Source: DATFWC01 sp963777755 (lineage in GTDB: Bacteria > Pseudomonadota > Alphaproteobacteria > Rhizobiales > Xanthobacteraceae). From it: a DNA stretch of 64,000 bases. The notes below the pieces were generated by a model. That model saw only the letters and a program-made list of their open reading frames with translations, ran no database searches and was not told where the DNA came from. Made by a program: the position numbers and the translations under genes. Positions within the stretch are counted from its first letter, which is position 1. Each line of letters opens with the position of its first letter. The stretch is from assembly GCA_963777755.1 (NCBI GenBank), contig CAVZSC010000025.1, positions 248,001 through 312,000 of the forward strand, written 5' to 3'. Of this stretch, positions 35,214 through 44,219 are shown one piece after another.

Positions 35214-36179
35214 CTACTGCGGCTCGATCCCGGCCGCGTGCGCGACCTTCTTCCACTTGTCGAGCTCCTCTTTGATCAGCGCCGCGAACGCGGCCGGCGT
35301 GCCGCCGACCGCCTCGGCACCGTCGGCCGCCAGGCGCTCCTTCACGTCGGGCAGCCGGAGTGCCGCCGCAACGTCGGCCGCAATGCGCTCCACGATGGCG
35401 GTTGGCGTTCCGGCCGGCGCCAGCAGTCCATACCATTGCAGCGCCTCGTAGCCGGGGACGCCGGCTTCGGCAATCGTGGGGACCTTCGGCAGCGCACCGG
35501 CACGCCCGGCGCCGGTGACGGCAAGCGCGCGCAGCGTCCCGCCCTCGATGTGCGGGATGGCGGTCATGGTATTCGACAAGCCCGCAGGGACGCGGCCGCT
35601 CAGCATCTCGGTGACGGCAGGGCCGGTGCCGCGAAACGGCACGTGCACCAGGTCGATGCCGGCCATGCTCTTGAACAGCTCCATCCCCATGTGCGGCGAG
35701 GTGCCGATCCCGGCCGACGCGTAGGTGAGGTGCCCGGGCTTGTCCTTCGCGAGCGCGATCAGTTCCTGCAGCGTGCGAACCGGCAGCGACGGATGAACGA
35801 GCAGCACATTGGGCAGGCCGGCGACCTGGGTGATCGGCGCGAAATCCTTGAGCGCGTCGTACGAGACCTTGCGGTACATCGCCGGATTGATCGCCAGCGT
35901 GCTTGCCGCCATCAGCAGCGTGTAGCCATCGGGCGCCGCGCGCGCGACCGCCTCGATGCCGATCATCTGTCCGGCGCCGGGACGGTTCTCCACGAAGAAC
36001 TGGCCGCCCATCGACCGCGACAGGTGATCGGCGAGCACCCGCGCCAGGATGTCGGTGCCGCCGCCGGGCGAGGACGGAACCAGGATGCGGACCGGTCGCG
36101 ACGGGTAGTCCGACTGGGCGGCGGCCGGATACGCGAACACGACGATCGACACCAGCGCCAGAAGCTTCGCCACCCTCAC
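35214..36179 (-). CDS. Tripartite tricarboxylate transporter substrate-binding protein (Bug family)
   Basis: 321 residues, with a signal peptide (KLLALVSIVVFAYPAAAQ). Bug hallmarks: YPSRPVRILVPSSPGGGTDI, ENRPGAGQMIGIEAVA, PDGYTLLMAASTLAINPAMY and GYEALQWYGLLAPAGTP. It captures an organic acid in the periplasm. No TctA/TctB genes adjoin, as is common for the expanded Bug families of soil bacteria. It lies close behind another Bug gene and in front of the alpha/beta hydrolase pair, all on the minus strand. Confidence 0.92.
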   Translation of the reverse strand: MRVAKLLALVSIVVFAYPAAAQSDYPSRPVRILVPSSPGGGTDILARVLADHLSRSMGGQFFVENRPGAGQMIGIEAVARAAPDGYTLLMAASTLAINPAMYRKVSYDALKDFAPITQVAGLPNVLLVHPSLPVRTLQELIALAKDKPGHLTYASAGIGTSPHMGMELFKSMAGIDLVHVPFRGTGPAVTEMLSGRVPAGLSNTMTAIPHIEGGTLRALAVTGAGRAGALPKVPTIAEAGVPGYEALQWYGLLAPAGTPTAIVERIAADVAAALRLPDVKERLAADGAEAVGGTPAAFAALIKEELDKWKKVAHAAGIEPQ

Positions 36180-36236
36180 GTTCGTCTCCCTGCAGATCGA
36201 GCCCGTCCGGCTTCATTGCGGACCAGCGTCGCGCCG

Positions 36237-37244
36237 TCAATTGGCCTGGCCGACCCGCCGCGCCAGCGGCGCCCATTTGTCGATCTCGCTCGCCATGAAG
36301 CGGGTGAATTCCTCTGGCGTCATCGCCTGGGTTTCGATCGCGTCGCGCTCCAGGCGGCTGCGGACCGCCGGCAGCGCGAGCACCTTGACGACCGCACCGT
36401 TGAGCCGCTGGACGATGTCGCGCGGAACGCCGGCGGGTCCGGACAGGCCGAACCAGGTACTGGCGACGAGGTCATCGTAGCCGAGCTCGTGGAACGTCGG
36501 CAGGTCGGGAAACTCATTGAGACGCGCGCGCGCCGTCACGGCAATCGGGATGATGCGGCCGGCACGAATCTGTCCGAGCGCCGACGTCCAGGTCATGGTT
36601 GCGAGCCGCACGGTGCCGGCGACCAGATCGATCATCGCCTGCGAGCCGCCCCTGGTGGGAACGTGCTGCAGCTTGATGCCGGCGAGTTGCGCAAGGCGCT
36701 CGGCGGTGAGATGGCCGAGCGTCCCGACGCCGGGGGACACGTAGTCGATCGGCTGGCCGCCGCGCGCACGCTCCACGAGCTCCTGGAGCGACCGCACGCC
36801 GAGGCCGGGGTTCACCACGAACACGTTGGGAGGCCCGCCGATATAGGCGATGTGGGTGAAGTCGCGCAGCGGATGAAACCCCGGATTGGGGCTCATCGCC
36901 GGGGCGATCGCGTGATAGGCGACGCTCGAGGTCACGTAGGTGTAGCCGTCCGGCTCGGCGTTGGCGGTCGCCTGCGCGCCGATCAGCCCGCCGGCGCCCG
37001 CCCGGTTCTCGACGAAGAACCGCCCGCCCAGGATATCGGGAAGGTGGTCCGTCAGAATGCGCCCGAAGGTATCGGCGGCGCCGCCCGGTGTCGCCGGCGC
37101 GATGATGCGTACCGGACGCGTCGGCCATTCGGCCGCGCTCGCGAGCGAGCCAGGCGCGCCTGCGGTCAGCGCCGCCGCAACGATCAGGAGCCCGCGGGAG
37201 TGCCATTGCATCGTCTCGCAAGGCCCAGGGATACGTCCGCTCAT
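36237..37244 (-). CDS. Tripartite tricarboxylate transporter substrate-binding protein (Bug family)
   Basis: 335 residues from the ATG at 37244; an ATG at 37211 would give a shorter signal peptide (WHSRGLLIVAAALTAG). Bug signatures are WPTRPVRIIAPATPGGAADT, ENRAGAGGLIGAQATA, PDGYTYVTSSVAYHAIAP and ASTWFGLSGPAGVP. An open frame extends to 37337 but without family-like sequence. First gene of a minus-strand set with the second Bug gene and two hydrolases; ligand unknown. Confidence 0.9.
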   Translation of the reverse strand: MSGRIPGPCETMQWHSRGLLIVAAALTAGAPGSLASAAEWPTRPVRIIAPATPGGAADTFGRILTDHLPDILGGRFFVENRAGAGGLIGAQATANAEPDGYTYVTSSVAYHAIAPAMSPNPGFHPLRDFTHIAYIGGPPNVFVVNPGLGVRSLQELVERARGGQPIDYVSPGVGTLGHLTAERLAQLAGIKLQHVPTRGGSQAMIDLVAGTVRLATMTWTSALGQIRAGRIIPIAVTARARLNEFPDLPTFHELGYDDLVASTWFGLSGPAGVPRDIVQRLNGAVVKVLALPAVRSRLERDAIETQAMTPEEFTRFMASEIDKWAPLARRVGQAN

Positions 37245-37479
37245 TCGTCCCCGCTTTTTCGCGCATTCCGGCAAGCATCGCCCATCGCCCGGTCGAAGGC
37301 GAGGCCACGCCCAGCATGGTGGAGCGTACGCAAGCATAGGCGCGCGGTCGTATGTTGCCGAGCCGCAGGAGAACCACGTATTGGGGAACTGGCCCGGAAG
37401 GAAGCCTCATGGCTTACGCTACGCGAGGCACAGCAGATCGAGGCCATCGGTCGGTGATGAAACTCGACTTTACCCAGCA

Positions 37480-37680
37480 CAGTATTCAAGATTCACGTCA
37501 ACCTGATACCAAATAGGCAAATATAGAATCACGACCATTAGATACAACTCTCGAATGAGGGGAACTACTTAATATATATCCCTTCCGGTTGCAGCTAAAT
37601 TCTTAAATAAGGGCACAATAATACACAGACGAAACTAAATTATGCTGCAAGTTTAAAGATAGTTCATTTTTTCTGTTTCA
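37480..37680. other. AT-rich intergenic segment
   Basis: About 200 bp of strikingly AT-rich DNA (for example TTAATATATATCCC and TTAAATAAGGGCACAATAAT) within a GC-rich chromosome, between a Bug gene and a truncated secreted-protein gene. No open frame or RNA recognised. It may be imported DNA or a promoter/binding region. Confidence 0.5.
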
Positions 37681-37727
37681 TTGCGCGAGCGTCCCGCGGT
37701 CGGGATCGTACTTCTAGGGAGATATCA

Positions 37728-37901
37728 ATGCGAATGAGCTTCGTTTCAGGGAGTGCGGTCGCGTGCGCCGCGCTTGCCCTTGCGTTTGGCGGAATGGCCC
37801 AGGCGGCGTCCGAGGTCAAATTCGAGCACGTGCTGAACATCGGCTCGGAAGGAACCGGCGGAGGCCAGTTCAAGCGGACGAGCGCAACATCCCTGCTTTG
37901 A
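37728..37901 (+). pseudogene. Truncated secreted protein (NHL-repeat-like start)
   Basis: 57 residues from the ATG at 37728 with AGGGAG eight bases upstream. A full signal peptide (VACAALALAFGGMAQAAS) is followed by EVKFEHVLNIGSEGTGGGQF. This resembles the first repeat of secreted NHL/beta-propeller proteins (GSEGTGxGQF), but the frame then goes to KRTSATSLL and a stop. No continuation is seen downstream, so only the start of the gene remains. Confidence 0.5.
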
Positions 37902-38030
37902 TCGTGACCCCCCAGGGCGAAAGCGAGCCGGCCCACTCCGCGGAGACAGTTAACGATCCATCGCTGTACCGAGTTGGTGCAATTGCCAGCCTTAAACGCG
38001 CATTTAGATGTCGGGCTTATAACTAAGTCG

Positions 38031-38092
38031 GGAACCTGACGTAACCGAGCAAACAGTTGCGTTCGTCAGGTTCCGACGCTCTGAAGCGTCGC
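38031..38092. promoter_or_regulatory. Inverted repeats upstream of the hybrid histidine kinase
   Basis: GGAACCTGACG (38031-38041) and CGTCAGGTTCC (38064-38074) are perfect complements 22 bp apart. They are followed at once by a short hairpin, CGACGCT-CTGA-AGCGTCG (38075-38092). The kinase ATG is 45 bp downstream. They may be an operator or a leader structure. Confidence 0.4.
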
Positions 38093-38136
38093 TTTACAGT
38101 CGGGCGGCATTTTCCAAGGCGTAGGGGGACGCCGTC

Positions 38137-40611
38137 ATGCCGGGGCAAAAACAGATCATGACGCGCCTGCCTCTGGCCGTGATCTTCCTGTGCACCGCAA
38201 TCGTCGTGATGCTGTGGTCGGCTCTCGTCTACGACGTCGGCAGGTCGCGCACGACCGCCATGGAAGTGGCCCGCCGAGACCTCACCAATCTGGCGATCGC
38301 GTCGCGAGAGAATGTCGCCGGGACGGTCAGCGCCATCGACCAGCTGTTGATGGCGATCGCGGCCGCGCACGCGATGCATCCCGGGGAGTACCGGATTCCC
38401 GAATGGATCGAGCGATCGCCCTTGATGCGTGGGCTCCTGTTCCAGATCACGCTGATCGCATCGGACGGCATCATCCGGGGCTCCAGCATGGGCGGCGAGG
38501 GCCTCGACATGTCCGATCGGCCTCACTTCCGTCATCACCTGGACCCGTCGGCGTCGCAGCCCTTTATCAGCGTACCGCTGCTCGGCCGTGTCTCGGGAAA
38601 ATGGTCGGTGCAGTTCACGCGGCGGCTGACCGATGCGGACGGCCGCTTCGACGGCGTCGTCGTGATCTCTCTCGACCCGTTCCACCTGTCGCAATTCTTC
38701 GAAAGCCTGAATCTCGGCGGGAACGGGTCTGCCCTTCTGGCGGGGCGCGATGGGATCATCCGCGCCCGCAGGGGGCTCAACAACCAGCCGATTGGTCAGA
38801 ATATCGCCGACGGTCCGCTGTTCGAGCATCTGCGCACCGCAACGTCGGGCACCTTCGTGGCGCGCAGCGGGATCGACGGCGTCGAGCGCGTGTACGGCTA
38901 CACCGCGCTTACCGACTATCCTCTTGTCATCAGCCTCGGCTTTTCGACCGACACGGTGCTCGCGTCCTCTCGTCATCAGCGAAATGTCTATCTGGTCGCA
39001 GGCGGATTGGGGACCTTCGGCATCGTGGCGCTCACCGGGATTCTCCTGCGCGAGAGCAATCGTCGCCGCCGGCAGGAGCTGGACGCTCACGCCAGGGAAC
39101 AGCTGCAGGAACAGCGGGAATTCCTGGATCGCGTCATCGAGAACGTGCCGGCCACGATCTTCGTCAAAGATACGAGCCGCCGATTCGTGCTGATCAACCG
39201 CAGCGGCGAGAAATTGTGGGGGCTTGGGCGCGATCAGGTCATCGGCAGGACCACCGAGGAAATCTTCCCGCCGACGACGGCCGAGCTTGTGCGCGAGCAC
39301 GACCAGCAGTTGCTGACGACGGACAGCGAGCTGACCGTCCAGGAGCACCCGGTCGAAACGCCGGCGAACGGTACGCGCTGGGTGGCGGGGCGCCGATTGT
39401 GCATCCGCCGTGCCGACGGGACGCCGCAGTATCTGCTCGGCGTGCTCGAGGACGTCACCGAGCGCCGGGCGGTGGAGCAGCAACTGCGCCAGGCGCAGAA
39501 GATGGAGGCGGTCGGCAATCTGACGGGCGGCCTGGCGCACGATTTCAACAACCTGCTGCTCATCATAATCGGCAATCTCGACCTGCTGGCGATGGAGGTC
39601 GCCGACAATCCCGCCGCTGCCAAAATGGTCGAGAGAGTGCTGGAAGCCGGCCTGCGCGGGGCCGAGCTGACGCGGCAGATGCTGGCCTTTTCCCGGCGCC
39701 AGCCGCTGCAGCCCAAGACGATCGAAGTCAACGCGCTGATCGACAACATCATGAAGATGCTCGCGCGGACGCTGGGCGAGAACATCGAATTGCAGGTCCA
39801 TGCCGCGCCCGATCTGCCTTCGGTCTTCATCGATGCGGCCCAGCTCGAGGCGGCGCTGGTCAACATCGCCATCAACGCGCGCGACGCCATGCCGAATGGC
39901 GGCAGGCTCATGGTTGAAACAGCCGTCGCCGAAATCGACGGAAGGACGCATCCGGAGATGCACCCGGGCGCGCACGTCGTCATTTCCATTACCGACACCG
40001 GCGCCGGCATGCCCCCTGACGTGCTGTCGCGCATCTTCGAACCGTTCTTCACCACCAAGCAGAAGGGCGAAGGCACCGGCCTGGGGCTGAGCATGGTGTA
40101 TGGCTTCGTCACCCAATCCGGCGGAAACGTCACCGCCTACAGCGAGGTCGGTCGCGGGACGACCTTCCGGATCTACATTCCGGCCGCGCGCGATGGCATT
40201 CGATCATCTGCCGTGCCGCGCATCGCCGAGATAGTCCCGCTGGCGCCCGGCCGCGAAGTCATTCTCGCCGTCGACGACAACCCGGGCGTGCGGGCGACGG
40301 TGCGCGGTCAGCTCGCCGAGCTCGGCTATCGGGTGGAGATTGCGAACGACGGCGAAGCCGCCCTGCAAAGGATCGAAGCCGGGATGCATGTCGACCTCTT
40401 GTTCACCGACGTGGTGATGCCCGGCATGAACGGAAAAGAGCTGGCGAAACGCGCGCAGCAGCTTCGTCCGGATCTCAAGGTGCTGTTCACGTCGGGCTTT
40501 CCCGGCACGTCGCTCACGGGCGTCGATCTCGAGCCGGGCGACGCGTTGCTGAGCAAGCCCTATCGCAAGCGCGACCTGGCGAACAAGATCCGCGAGGTGC
40601 TCGGCGCGTAG
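38137..40611 (+). CDS. Hybrid sensor histidine kinase/response regulator
   Basis: 824 residues. Transmembrane segments at about 11-31 and 288-308 enclose a periplasmic double-PDC/dCache-like sensor (DMSDRPHFRHHLDPS, ISLDPFHLSQFF). A PAS domain follows (FLDRVIENVPATIFVKDTSR to EDVTERRAVEQQL). The HisKA domain has phospho-His468 in GGLAHDFNNLL, then HATPase_c (NIAINARDAMP, TDTGAGM, GTGLGLSMVYG). The C-terminal receiver domain has phospho-Asp758 in LLFTDVVMPGMNG. GGGGGA precedes the start. No partner regulator is adjacent; a Bug binding-protein gene is convergent. The signal may be an organic acid, but this is only inferred from the domain type and neighbours. Confidence 0.92.
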   Translation: MPGQKQIMTRLPLAVIFLCTAIVVMLWSALVYDVGRSRTTAMEVARRDLTNLAIASRENVAGTVSAIDQLLMAIAAAHAMHPGEYRIPEWIERSPLMRGLLFQITLIASDGIIRGSSMGGEGLDMSDRPHFRHHLDPSASQPFISVPLLGRVSGKWSVQFTRRLTDADGRFDGVVVISLDPFHLSQFFESLNLGGNGSALLAGRDGIIRARRGLNNQPIGQNIADGPLFEHLRTATSGTFVARSGIDGVERVYGYTALTDYPLVISLGFSTDTVLASSRHQRNVYLVAGGLGTFGIVALTGILLRESNRRRRQELDAHAREQLQEQREFLDRVIENVPATIFVKDTSRRFVLINRSGEKLWGLGRDQVIGRTTEEIFPPTTAELVREHDQQLLTTDSELTVQEHPVETPANGTRWVAGRRLCIRRADGTPQYLLGVLEDVTERRAVEQQLRQAQKMEAVGNLTGGLAHDFNNLLLIIIGNLDLLAMEVADNPAAAKMVERVLEAGLRGAELTRQMLAFSRRQPLQPKTIEVNALIDNIMKMLARTLGENIELQVHAAPDLPSVFIDAAQLEAALVNIAINARDAMPNGGRLMVETAVAEIDGRTHPEMHPGAHVVISITDTGAGMPPDVLSRIFEPFFTTKQKGEGTGLGLSMVYGFVTQSGGNVTAYSEVGRGTTFRIYIPAARDGIRSSAVPRIAEIVPLAPGREVILAVDDNPGVRATVRGQLAELGYRVEIANDGEAALQRIEAGMHVDLLFTDVVMPGMNGKELAKRAQQLRPDLKVLFTSGFPGTSLTGVDLEPGDALLSKPYRKRDLANKIREVLGA

Positions 40612-40621
40612 AGCGGCGGCA

Positions 40622-41617
40622 TCACCCGGCGATGCGGACGCCGGTTTCCTCCACCACCTTGGACCACAAAGCGAGGTCGCGCTCGATCAGCGCGGCAAAA
40701 TCCGCAGGCGGGCCGGCGGAAGGGGTCATGGCGAGGCTGGCCAGACGCTCGCGCATCTCCGGCCGCTGGTTGATCCGGACGACTTCTTCGTTCACCGCCT
40801 GGACGATCCCCTTGGGCGTGCCGGCAGGCGCCATCAGCCCGAGCCACAACAGCAGCTCGAAACCCTCATAGCCGAGCTCCCGGAAGGTCGGCACCTCCGG
40901 CGCGGCGGCGGAGCGGCTCGCCCCGGTCACGGCGATGCGCCGGACCTTGCCCGCCTCGACCGCGCCGCGCGAGTTACCGATCGAATCGACGGTGAACTGG
41001 ACCGTGTTGGCGGCGAGCGCCTGCACCTGTGCGGGCGCGCCGTTGTACGGGATGTGCACCGCCTGGATGCCGGCGCGCTTGAGCAGGAGCTCGGTGACGA
41101 TGTGTCCGCCGGTGCCGATGCCGATGGAGCCGAAATTGAGCTTGCCCGGATTCGCTTTCGCATGCGCGACGAGCTCGACCAGTCCTTTCACCGGAAGCTC
41201 GGCATTCACCAGAAGGCAGAACGGATACGTCACCGTGAGGGCGATCGGCTCAAAATCCTTGCGCACGTCGAAGGCTTTCTTCGCGGTGACCAGCGGCGCC
41301 AGGATCACGTGGCTGTTGGACGGATAGAGCAGCGTGTAGCCGTCCGGCTGGGCTCGCGCCACGGCGGAGCTGCCGATGGCGCCCGAGGCGCCCGGCTGGT
41401 TCTCGTGCACGAAGGTCTGGCCGAACGCCTCGCGCAGGCGCTCGGCGTAGGCGCGGAACGTTTCCGCCGGTCCGCCCGGACCCGACGGGATGATCACGCG
41501 AACCGGACGGGCCGGCCAACCTTCGACGCTGCGGCTCTGCGCGAACGTCGGCGTCGCGGGACCGGCCAGTCCCGCGAAGGCAGCCGTGGCGGCAAGCGCC
41601 TGTCGACGCGTGATCAT
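40622..41617 (-). CDS. Tripartite tricarboxylate transporter substrate-binding protein (Bug family), Tat-type signal
   Basis: 331 residues from the ATG at 41617 (GGAGGGGA upstream). The signal begins ITRRQALAATAAFAGLAG, with a twin arginine, so Tat export is possible. Bug motifs are WPARPVRVIIPSGPGGPAET, ENQPGASGAIGSSAVA, PDGYTLLYPSNSHVILAP and LLWLGLMAPAGTP. It diverges from the CocE-type hydrolase gene. An open frame continues to 41860, but its sequence is not protein-like for this family. Confidence 0.91.
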   Translation of the reverse strand: MITRRQALAATAAFAGLAGPATPTFAQSRSVEGWPARPVRVIIPSGPGGPAETFRAYAERLREAFGQTFVHENQPGASGAIGSSAVARAQPDGYTLLYPSNSHVILAPLVTAKKAFDVRKDFEPIALTVTYPFCLLVNAELPVKGLVELVAHAKANPGKLNFGSIGIGTGGHIVTELLLKRAGIQAVHIPYNGAPAQVQALAANTVQFTVDSIGNSRGAVEAGKVRRIAVTGASRSAAAPEVPTFRELGYEGFELLLWLGLMAPAGTPKGIVQAVNEEVVRINQRPEMRERLASLAMTPSAGPPADFAALIERDLALWSKVVEETGVRIAG

Positions 41618-41795
41618 GCGAGTCCCCTCCGTATCTTGTGGAGCCGTGTCCGCATTCAACTGAAAACCGAACACCGGAGCAACTCCGTCCCGGCGCCGCC
41701 GAACGAATGCGTCCCATTCGTTCCGCTCATGCATCGACCGCTTCTTCAACCACCGCCATGGGATATAAGGCGGCGAGCGCATGGAGAGGATCATC

Positions 41796-43538
41796 ATGAC
41801 CATGAAGGCGGACGTGCAGCCGTTTCCGATGACGATCGATTGGGACGTCCCGATCCGCATGGACGATGGTCTGGTGCTGCGCGCCGATGTCTATCGCCCC
41901 AGGAAGGAAGGACGATTTCCGGTTCTCATGAGCTATGGCCCGTACGGCAAGGGCCTGCATTTCGAGGACGGCTACAAGACCGCCTGGGACATCATGGCCC
42001 GCGACTATCCCGACACGGTGGCGAACACCTCGAACCTCTATCAGAACTGGGAGACGCTCGATCCGGAGAAATGGGTGCCGCACGATTACGTGTGCATCCG
42101 CGTCGACAGCCGCGGCTGCGGCCGCTCCCCGGGCGTGATCGATCATCATTCTCCGCGCGAGACCAAGGACTTCTACGACTGCATCGAATGGGCCGCACAC
42201 CAATCGTGGAGCAGCGGCAGGATCGGCCTTGCGGGAATTTCCTATTACGCCAGCAACCAGTGGCGCGTCGCCGCCCTGCAGCCGCCCCATCTCGCCGCGA
42301 TCTGCGTGTGGGAAGGCTATGCCGACCGCTACCGCGACTCGACGCACCATGGCGGCATCGTCTGCACGTTCCAGAAGCACTGGCAGAGCATGCAGGTGAA
42401 GACCGTGCAGCACGGCGTCGGCGAGCGCGGCAAGAAGAGCCGCGTGACGGCTGAGCTGGTGTGCGGCCCGGAGACGCTCCCCGACGAGGAGCTCGCCAGG
42501 AATGCGATGCCGCTGTGGGACGAGATCGTCGGCCACGCGCTGGACGACTACTACTACTACAAGGCCCGTTCGGGCGACTGGAGCAAGGTTACGGTGCCGC
42601 TTCTCTCCTGCGGCAACTGGGGCGGCCACGGCTTGCACCTGCGCGGCAATATCGAGGGGTTCATGCGCTCGGCTTCCAGCCAGAAATGGCTCGAGGTGCA
42701 CGGCGGCACCCATTGGGCGATCTTCTACACCGACTATGCCAATGCGCTGCAGCGCCGCTTCTTCGACCATTTCCTCAAGGGCGAGAACAACGGCTGGAAC
42801 AAGCAGCCGAAGGTGCTGCTCAACGTGCGCCATCCGGGCGAACGCTTCGTCCCGCGCCAGGAGCACGAGTGGCCGCTCGCGCGCACGCAATGGACGAGGC
42901 TGTACCTGCAGCCGGACGGCAAGACGCTGTCGCCGCAGCTTCCATCAGCGGAGGCCAAGGTCGCGTTCGAGGCGCTGGGCGACGGCGTGACGTTCCGCAT
43001 GGCGCCGTTTGGGCACGATACCGAGCTGACCGGCCCGGTGGCGGCCAAGCTGTGGGTCTCGTCGTCCACCCAAGATGCCGACCTGTTCCTGATCGTGCGG
43101 GTGTTCGATGCCGATGGCAGGGAAGTCACCTTCCAGGGCGCGCTCGATCCCCATACGCCGGTGGCGCAGGGCTGGCTGCGTGCATCGCACCGCAAGCTCG
43201 ATCCGGCCCTGACCCTGCCCTGGCGCCCCTTTCATACGCACGACGAGCCTCTGCCCCTCACCCCCGGCGAGCCGGTCGAGCTCGACGTCGAGATCTGGCC
43301 GACCTGTATCGTCGTGCCGCGAGGCTTTTCGCTGGCCCTGACGATCCGCGGCAAGGACTACGAATGGGACGGCCCAGCCGAAGTCCTGTCCAACATGAAG
43401 AATCCCATGCGCGGCTGCGGCCCGTTCGTGCACGACGAGCTGCTCGACCGGCCGGACGCGATCTTCGGCGGCACGACGACGTTGCACTTCGGGAAGGGGC
43501 GGGAGCCCTACCTGCTGGTGCCGGTTATTCCGTCGTAG
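41796..43538 (+). CDS. CocE/NonD family hydrolase (X-Pro dipeptidyl-peptidase S15-like)
   Basis: 580 residues from the ATG at 41796 (GGAGAGG upstream; an ATG at 41781 is possible). The N-terminal alpha/beta hydrolase domain has oxyanion region YRPRKEGRFPVLMSYGPYG, RVDSRGCGRSPG and nucleophile Ser in GLAGISYYASNQW. The active-site His is probably in EVHGGTHWAIFYTD. The C-terminal jelly-roll domain begins near TRLYLQPDGKTL. Family members are acylases or esterases such as cocaine esterase and amino-acid ester hydrolases. Its TAG stop is part of a repeat arm. Confidence 0.9.
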   Translation: MTMKADVQPFPMTIDWDVPIRMDDGLVLRADVYRPRKEGRFPVLMSYGPYGKGLHFEDGYKTAWDIMARDYPDTVANTSNLYQNWETLDPEKWVPHDYVCIRVDSRGCGRSPGVIDHHSPRETKDFYDCIEWAAHQSWSSGRIGLAGISYYASNQWRVAALQPPHLAAICVWEGYADRYRDSTHHGGIVCTFQKHWQSMQVKTVQHGVGERGKKSRVTAELVCGPETLPDEELARNAMPLWDEIVGHALDDYYYYKARSGDWSKVTVPLLSCGNWGGHGLHLRGNIEGFMRSASSQKWLEVHGGTHWAIFYTDYANALQRRFFDHFLKGENNGWNKQPKVLLNVRHPGERFVPRQEHEWPLARTQWTRLYLQPDGKTLSPQLPSAEAKVAFEALGDGVTFRMAPFGHDTELTGPVAAKLWVSSSTQDADLFLIVRVFDADGREVTFQGALDPHTPVAQGWLRASHRKLDPALTLPWRPFHTHDEPLPLTPGEPVELDVEIWPTCIVVPRGFSLALTIRGKDYEWDGPAEVLSNMKNPMRGCGPFVHDELLDRPDAIFGGTTTLHFGKGREPYLLVPVIPS

Positions 43539-43691
43539 GTTGGGTTAGCGTGGCCGATGAGCCCGCTGCGGTGGCACGGCAGTCATTCCACGCGTAACCC
43601 AACATGACGAGGCGTTGGGATTGTTGGGTTACGCACGGAAGAACGCCGTGCCATGAACTCAGCGCCCGGGCCGTGCTAATCCAACCTACGG
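43537..43691. repeat. GTAGGTTGGGTTAGC inverted repeat element
   Basis: The left arm CGTAGGTTGGGTTAGC (from 43534) and right arm GCTAATCCAACCTACG (to 43690) pair with one mismatch. Internal GTAACCCAAC and GTTGGGTTAC form a second stem. The TAG stops of both flanking convergent genes lie in the two outer arms, so the element exactly fills the gap between them. Confidence 0.75.
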
Positions 43692-44219
43692 ACTTGCCCG
43701 ACGAGCGGTCGCCTGGTCGAGCAATGCGATCAACCCTTGCAGCAGGTCGACCGGGCGCGGCGGGCAGCCACGGATGTGCAGGTCGACGGGCACGACCTTG
43801 TCGACCGCGCCGACCACCGCATAGCTTCCCTCGAACACGCCGCAGCCGGCGGCGCAATCGCCCACGGCCACCACCCATTTCGGGTCCGGGGTCGCCGCGT
43901 AGGTACGCTCGAGCGCGACCTTCATGTTGTGGGTCACCGGCCCGGTGACGAGCAGCACGTCGGCGTGGCGCGGCGAGGCGACGAACCTGATGCCGAAGCG
44001 CTCGACGTCGTAGACCGCGTTGTTGAGCGCGTGGATCTCGAGCTCGCAGCCGTTGCACGATCCGGCGTCGACCTCGCGGATCGTCAGCGAGCGGCCGAAC
44101 AACCGGCGCGCGCGCGCGGCCAGCGTGACGCCGAGCTCCTCCTGCAGCGCCTGCGCCGGCGTCGGCGCGGCAATCGTCACCGGAGAGGCAAACAGCGAGC
44201 GCAGGAGCAGGGTGCGCAT
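43686..44219 (-). CDS. Hydrogenase-4/complex I small-subunit-like protein (HyfI/HycG/NuoB family)
   Basis: 177 residues. Binds one [4Fe-4S] cluster: cysteines in DAGSCNGCELEIHALNN, VGDCAAGCGVFEGSY and IRGCPPRPVDLLQGL. The order and spacing match the N2-type cluster of NuoB and group 4 hydrogenase small subunits. The N-terminal 40 residues are shorter than a full ferredoxin domain. Last gene of a six-gene minus-strand operon; its start overlaps the stop of the large-subunit gene (TGATG). The TAG stop falls in a repeat arm. Confidence 0.88.
   Translation of the reverse strand: MRTLLLRSLFASPVTIAAPTPAQALQEELGVTLAARARRLFGRSLTIREVDAGSCNGCELEIHALNNAVYDVERFGIRFVASPRHADVLLVTGPVTHNMKVALERTYAATPDPKWVVAVGDCAAGCGVFEGSYAVVGAVDKVVPVDLHIRGCPPRPVDLLQGLIALLDQATARRASP

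Noticed and set aside
38031..38063. EcfG-type general stress promoter (GGAAC ... CGTT)
   Set aside because: Both boxes occur upstream of the hybrid kinase, but the spacing is 24 bp instead of 16-17.
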